7,751 nt of DNA from Prevotella sp. GTDB taxonomy: Bacteria; Bacteroidota; Bacteroidia; Bacteroidales; Dysgonomonadaceae. The DNA is taken from the NCBI GenBank assembly GCA_031263965.1, contig JAISES010000279.1:1-7751 (forward strand), given 5' to 3'. This document shows, piece by piece, positions 5,814-7,751 of the stretch. The number at the start of each line of letters is the position of its first letter. The stretch's first letter is position 1. The position numbers and the translations under genes are program-made. The notes under the pieces were generated by a model that had not been told where the DNA came from, searched no databases, and worked only from the letters and a program-made list of their open reading frames with translations.

Positions 5814-6974
5814 CCCTATAATTGAATAACTTAATTCGTTGTTTCGCTCCATCAGCTTGTTGAGGCACACGTAGCGCTGAGCATCCACTGCATGGTTGAA
5901 CCGGTCGACGGGCGTATTCGTTGCATTGCCCATAGCATCGGTCATCCAGCGATAGTTGCGGTACTCGTCGATGATGTTGGCACTGCGTTGCGTCACATGC
6001 TTGCAGTAGCGGTTGAGGATCGAAATACCCGTGTTGATGCTGTCGCGTCCCTTTTGTGCCGGCTCTACCTGCCAACCCATCGAGGCTATTTCGCGGATGC
6101 TTTTCGGCTCGGCGCTGTCGGCTATTATTGGCGTGGCTCCGGGTATTCCGCACGAAGATAGCAGGTTGGCTATCATGGGATTGTCGCACCCTTTTTCGTA
6201 GAGCAGCTCGTCAATCCACAGATCGCCGTTTGCCAACCGCACGTCCACTATTGCCGTGGGGTCGTTGGTGAAACCAAAGTCGATGCCTATCCAGCGTTTT
6301 TTGTATTGCTCCGGCATTTGTACTACAATATCCCAGTTCCGGATCACCACTCCCTGAAGCGAGCCTGTAAGCCCTTCGCCGTACACCTTCCACCAATCTT
6401 TGTCGTTCCGGTTCGACTCTATCTCTTTGATCTGCGCCGCCGACAAATACTCGTTGTCGCGGTATGTGGAGTGGATGAGGCGGGCATCGTTGCTTACAAG
6501 CACCTTTTCGTCGAGCCAAAATTCGTAGCAGGGGTTGCAGTCGAGAAAAACCGTTTCGGTAGTCCTGATGGCAAGCTGGCGGTACACTTCCCAGGCGATG
6601 TTGATGCATTCGTTTACATAAAGTATATCGCGGCTGGGGCCATGTACTTTGCCCGGATTGTCGGCCGAAAAGAACTCGATATACGAATTGTTTACCTTGT
6701 AAATCTTGTCGGTGGCGTTCCAGTTGCGGTCGCTCCACAGGTTGTCGTTGCTGAGTATTTCTTTGAAATCGCGGATGCAGCCTTTTTTGAGGTGAGGCAT
6801 CGACTCGGATACGATGGAAATGACGCGTGGGCGTTCCGACAGGCGGGCAATGAGGTAAAGCAACTGTAACTGGCTGTAAGTCTTCGACGAACGGGTAGAT
6901 CCTTTATTGACAATGTAACGGACACCTTCGTTGTAGGCTTCCAGATTTTTCAGGTAAACACTGGTAACGTTCAT
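5784..6974 (-). CDS. Phage terminase large subunit (TerL), motifs complete
   Basis: TerL is the packaging motor: its ATPase drives DNA into the prohead and its RNase H-like nuclease cuts the concatemer. The 396-residue frame shows Walker A GSTRSSKT (25-32), Walker B ILYVNE with E122 (117-122), coupling motif VFLDCNP (142-148), and three nuclease acids: D232 in IGIDFG, D286 in IIADSAEP and D364 in NHAVDAQRY. All expected catalytic residues are therefore present, although the protein is on the short side for TerL. No small terminase is seen in the window. The final residues GPPQPLRRRG are encoded by a GC-rich repeat, so the natural C-terminus may have been replaced. The start at ATG 6974 follows an A-rich repeat leader, 30 bp after the upstream gene. 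Phage origin is clear; whether it still packages anything is unknown. Confidence 0.92.
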   Translation of the reverse strand: MNVTSVYLKNLEAYNEGVRYIVNKGSTRSSKTYSQLQLLYLIARLSERPRVISIVSESMPHLKKGCIRDFKEILSNDNLWSDRNWNATDKIYKVNNSYIEFFSADNPGKVHGPSRDILYVNECINIAWEVYRQLAIRTTETVFLDCNPCYEFWLDEKVLVSNDARLIHSTYRDNEYLSAAQIKEIESNRNDKDWWKVYGEGLTGSLQGVVIRNWDIVVQMPEQYKKRWIGIDFGFTNDPTAIVDVRLANGDLWIDELLYEKGCDNPMIANLLSSCGIPGATPIIADSAEPKSIREIASMGWQVEPAQKGRDSINTGISILNRYCKHVTQRSANIIDEYRNYRWMTDAMGNATNTPVDRFNHAVDAQRYVCLNKLMERNNELSYSIIGPPQPLRRRG

Positions 6975-6976
6975 AG

Positions 6977-7001
6977 TTTTTAGCTTTTAGCTGATAGCTA
7001 A
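6977..7001. repeat. Leader repeat of three TAGCTNN heptads before the terminase gene
   Basis: On the plus strand 6981-7001 reads TAGCTTT TAGCTGA TAGCTAA, three 7-bp units. Together with four Ts before it, the part 6977-6991 is identical to 5706-5720. It fills the 30-bp gap between the adaptor stop and the terminase ATG. Confidence 0.8.
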
Positions 7002-7004
7002 TAA

Positions 7005-7523
7005 TTATCTTTTGAAATAAAATCCGCTGTCGAATTCGTTTCCGGCATTGCCTTCGTTGATCACCTTGTTGCAGCAATCGCTTTCGGGACGCCAAAGAGG
7101 GTATGATGCAGTACACCGGCGCAGGAAGTCAACAAGTTGCCCTTTCAGTATGTCGGCATCGTTTTTTATCCATTGGCGAAGTTGTGCAAGGTCTTTGATG
7201 TCGATCCCTTTGCTGTTCTCACTTTCGCGGATGGTGATGCCCTTATTGACGATGGTTGCCCAATGGAACGGCAACGCCTGATAAACGGCGTAAAAGGATA
7301 AGGCGGGGGCGATCTTGAGAATCAGGCCGCTGTTTTCGGAGGTCAGGCTGTTGGCCTCGATTTGCTCTTTTAGTTCCGACATCAGAGGTTCGCCCAGCAC
7401 AGGCTCGATGTGCAGTTCCTGCGCAATGCCGATGTACGGCACAAATTCGGTAATATCGGTGTTGGACGTTACTGGAGAATACTGTTTAAACAGGCTCTCG
7501 CTAATGAGTGGTAATTGTATCAT
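7005..7523 (-). CDS. DUF6712-like phage head-tail adaptor protein
   Basis: The 172-residue protein resembles DUF6712-type proteins from Bacteroides-group phages, which I understand to be gp6-like head-tail connectors. It opens with MIQLPLISESLFKQYSPVTSNTDITEFVPYIGIAQELHIEPVLG, where the IxxAQ...I.PVLG pattern is typical, then a mostly helical middle (LILKIAPALSFYAVYQALPF), a polar stretch (SENSKGIDIKDLAQLRQWIKNDADI), and the ending SYPLWRPES...SGFYFKR. There are no membrane segments and no catalytic motif. In an adaptor of this kind the ring would join the portal to the tail. It is first in the three-gene minus-strand unit. ATG 7523 follows an A-rich leader without a Shine-Dalgarno sequence; no clear promoter was found upstream. 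The family name is from memory and needs a profile search. Confidence 0.65.
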   Translation of the reverse strand: MIQLPLISESLFKQYSPVTSNTDITEFVPYIGIAQELHIEPVLGEPLMSELKEQIEANSLTSENSGLILKIAPALSFYAVYQALPFHWATIVNKGITIRESENSKGIDIKDLAQLRQWIKNDADILKGQLVDFLRRCTASYPLWRPESDCCNKVINEGNAGNEFDSGFYFKR

Positions 7524-7578
7524 TCGCTGGTTTTTTATTTGTTAATTATCTGTTTGTTATTGTATAGATAATTAAGCG

Positions 7579-7634
7579 GTGAACAGTTAACAGTGAACAG
7601 TTAACAGTTAACAGTTAACAGTGAACAGTGAACA
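7579..7634. repeat. Heptad tandem array (GTGAACA / GTTAACA), eight units
   Basis: Eight perfect 7-bp units alternate between GTGAACA (A) and GTTAACA (B) in the order A B A B B B A A, then break off into GTCAGT. The only variable base is the third. It lies 56 bp upstream of the adaptor start codon. Bases 7524-7578 between them show no clear signal. Confidence 0.95.
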
Positions 7635-7666
7635 GTCAGTAGTGTTCTTTGTACTTTTGATAGTTT

Positions 7667-7737
7667 CGTCATTGCGAGCGTAGCGAAGCAATCTAGTTGT
7701 ATGTATCCTGGATTGCTTCGCTACGCTCGCAATGACG
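7667..7737. repeat. REP-like inverted-repeat element, copy 6 (perfect arms)
   Basis: Arms 7667-7693 and 7711-7737 are exact reverse complements over 27 bp with a 17-bp spacer. The arm core is CGTCATTGCGAGCGTAGCG followed by AAGCAATC. This is the best-preserved copy in the window and belongs to the same family as the copies at 1719-2530, here on the other side of the phage cassette. Confidence 0.95.
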
Positions 7738-7751
7738 TGGTGACAATTAGA

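Larger units (their letters stand above)
3097..7523 (-). mobile_element. Phage-derived three-gene cassette (prophage fragment)
   Basis: Adaptor, terminase and tail-type genes are co-oriented with small gaps (30 and 83 bp) and end at one terminator. All three frames are intact. No integrase, att site, portal, capsid, protease, tape-measure or lysis gene is present between 3097 and 7523. The 228 bp upstream of the adaptor hold only repeats. I read this as a reduced prophage or a retained phage module; a larger prophage continuing to the right of the window cannot be excluded. Confidence 0.6.

Noticed and set aside
6211..6738. Other frames opposite or shifted within the terminase gene (also 6306-6869 plus)
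   Set aside because: They overlap an intact TerL with all catalytic residues and show no coherent domain.
7524..7600. Promoter of the phage cassette on the minus strand
   Set aside because: AT-rich sequence including TATACAAT is present, but there is no TAnnTTTG match at a sensible distance.
7579..7737. CRISPR array
   Set aside because: The heptads have no spacers, and the REP-like copies are inverted pairs with irregular spacing; no cas gene is seen.

Overview
The window looks like Bacteroidota chromosome, probably Bacteroidales. The evidence is a lipoprotein with an acidic tag after its lipobox cysteine, an exact TAnnTTTG-type -7 promoter, A-rich leaders without Shine-Dalgarno sequences before every complete gene, and phage proteins of types typical of Bacteroides-group genomes. 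The genus cannot be fixed from the sequence alone.

Left part (1-1656): the 3' end of a thioredoxin-fold gene converges on a complete, intact dihydrolipoyl dehydrogenase gene (lpd). The two share a bidirectional terminator hairpin. No other 2-oxoacid dehydrogenase subunit is in view.

Repeat nest (about 1690-2530): a gene-poor stretch built from copies of a REP-like palindrome (core CGTCATTGCGAG...GAAGCAATC). A 121-bp direct repeat (1690-1810 and 2302-2422, 5 mismatches, no gaps) brackets a 99-aa GIY-YIG nuclease gene on the minus strand. Further palindrome copies lie just upstream and downstream of that gene. This nuclease-in-repeats arrangement is the most intriguing feature of the window: it resembles a small transposon-like or REP-associated unit, but movement is not shown. 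A small lipoprotein gene (2618-3058) follows with its own promoter and terminator.

Phage-derived cassette (3097-7523, all minus strand): transcription runs from a DUF6712-like head-tail adaptor protein (7523-7005), through a terminase large subunit with all its ATPase and nuclease motifs (6974-5784), to an 867-aa tail or baseplate-type protein (5700-3097), and ends at a hairpin shared with the lipoprotein gene. No portal, capsid, protease, tape-measure, lysis or integrase gene lies among them, and the order is not that of a normal phage. The spacers and the upstream flank carry short repeats: 7-bp-period TAGCTNN tracts before two start codons, a GC-rich inverted repeat that forms the end of the terminase gene, an eight-unit GTKAACA heptad array, and a perfect 27-bp REP inverted repeat near the right edge. 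The cassette therefore looks like a reduced or domesticated prophage fragment in repeat-rich DNA. Whether more phage genes lie beyond the right edge cannot be seen.
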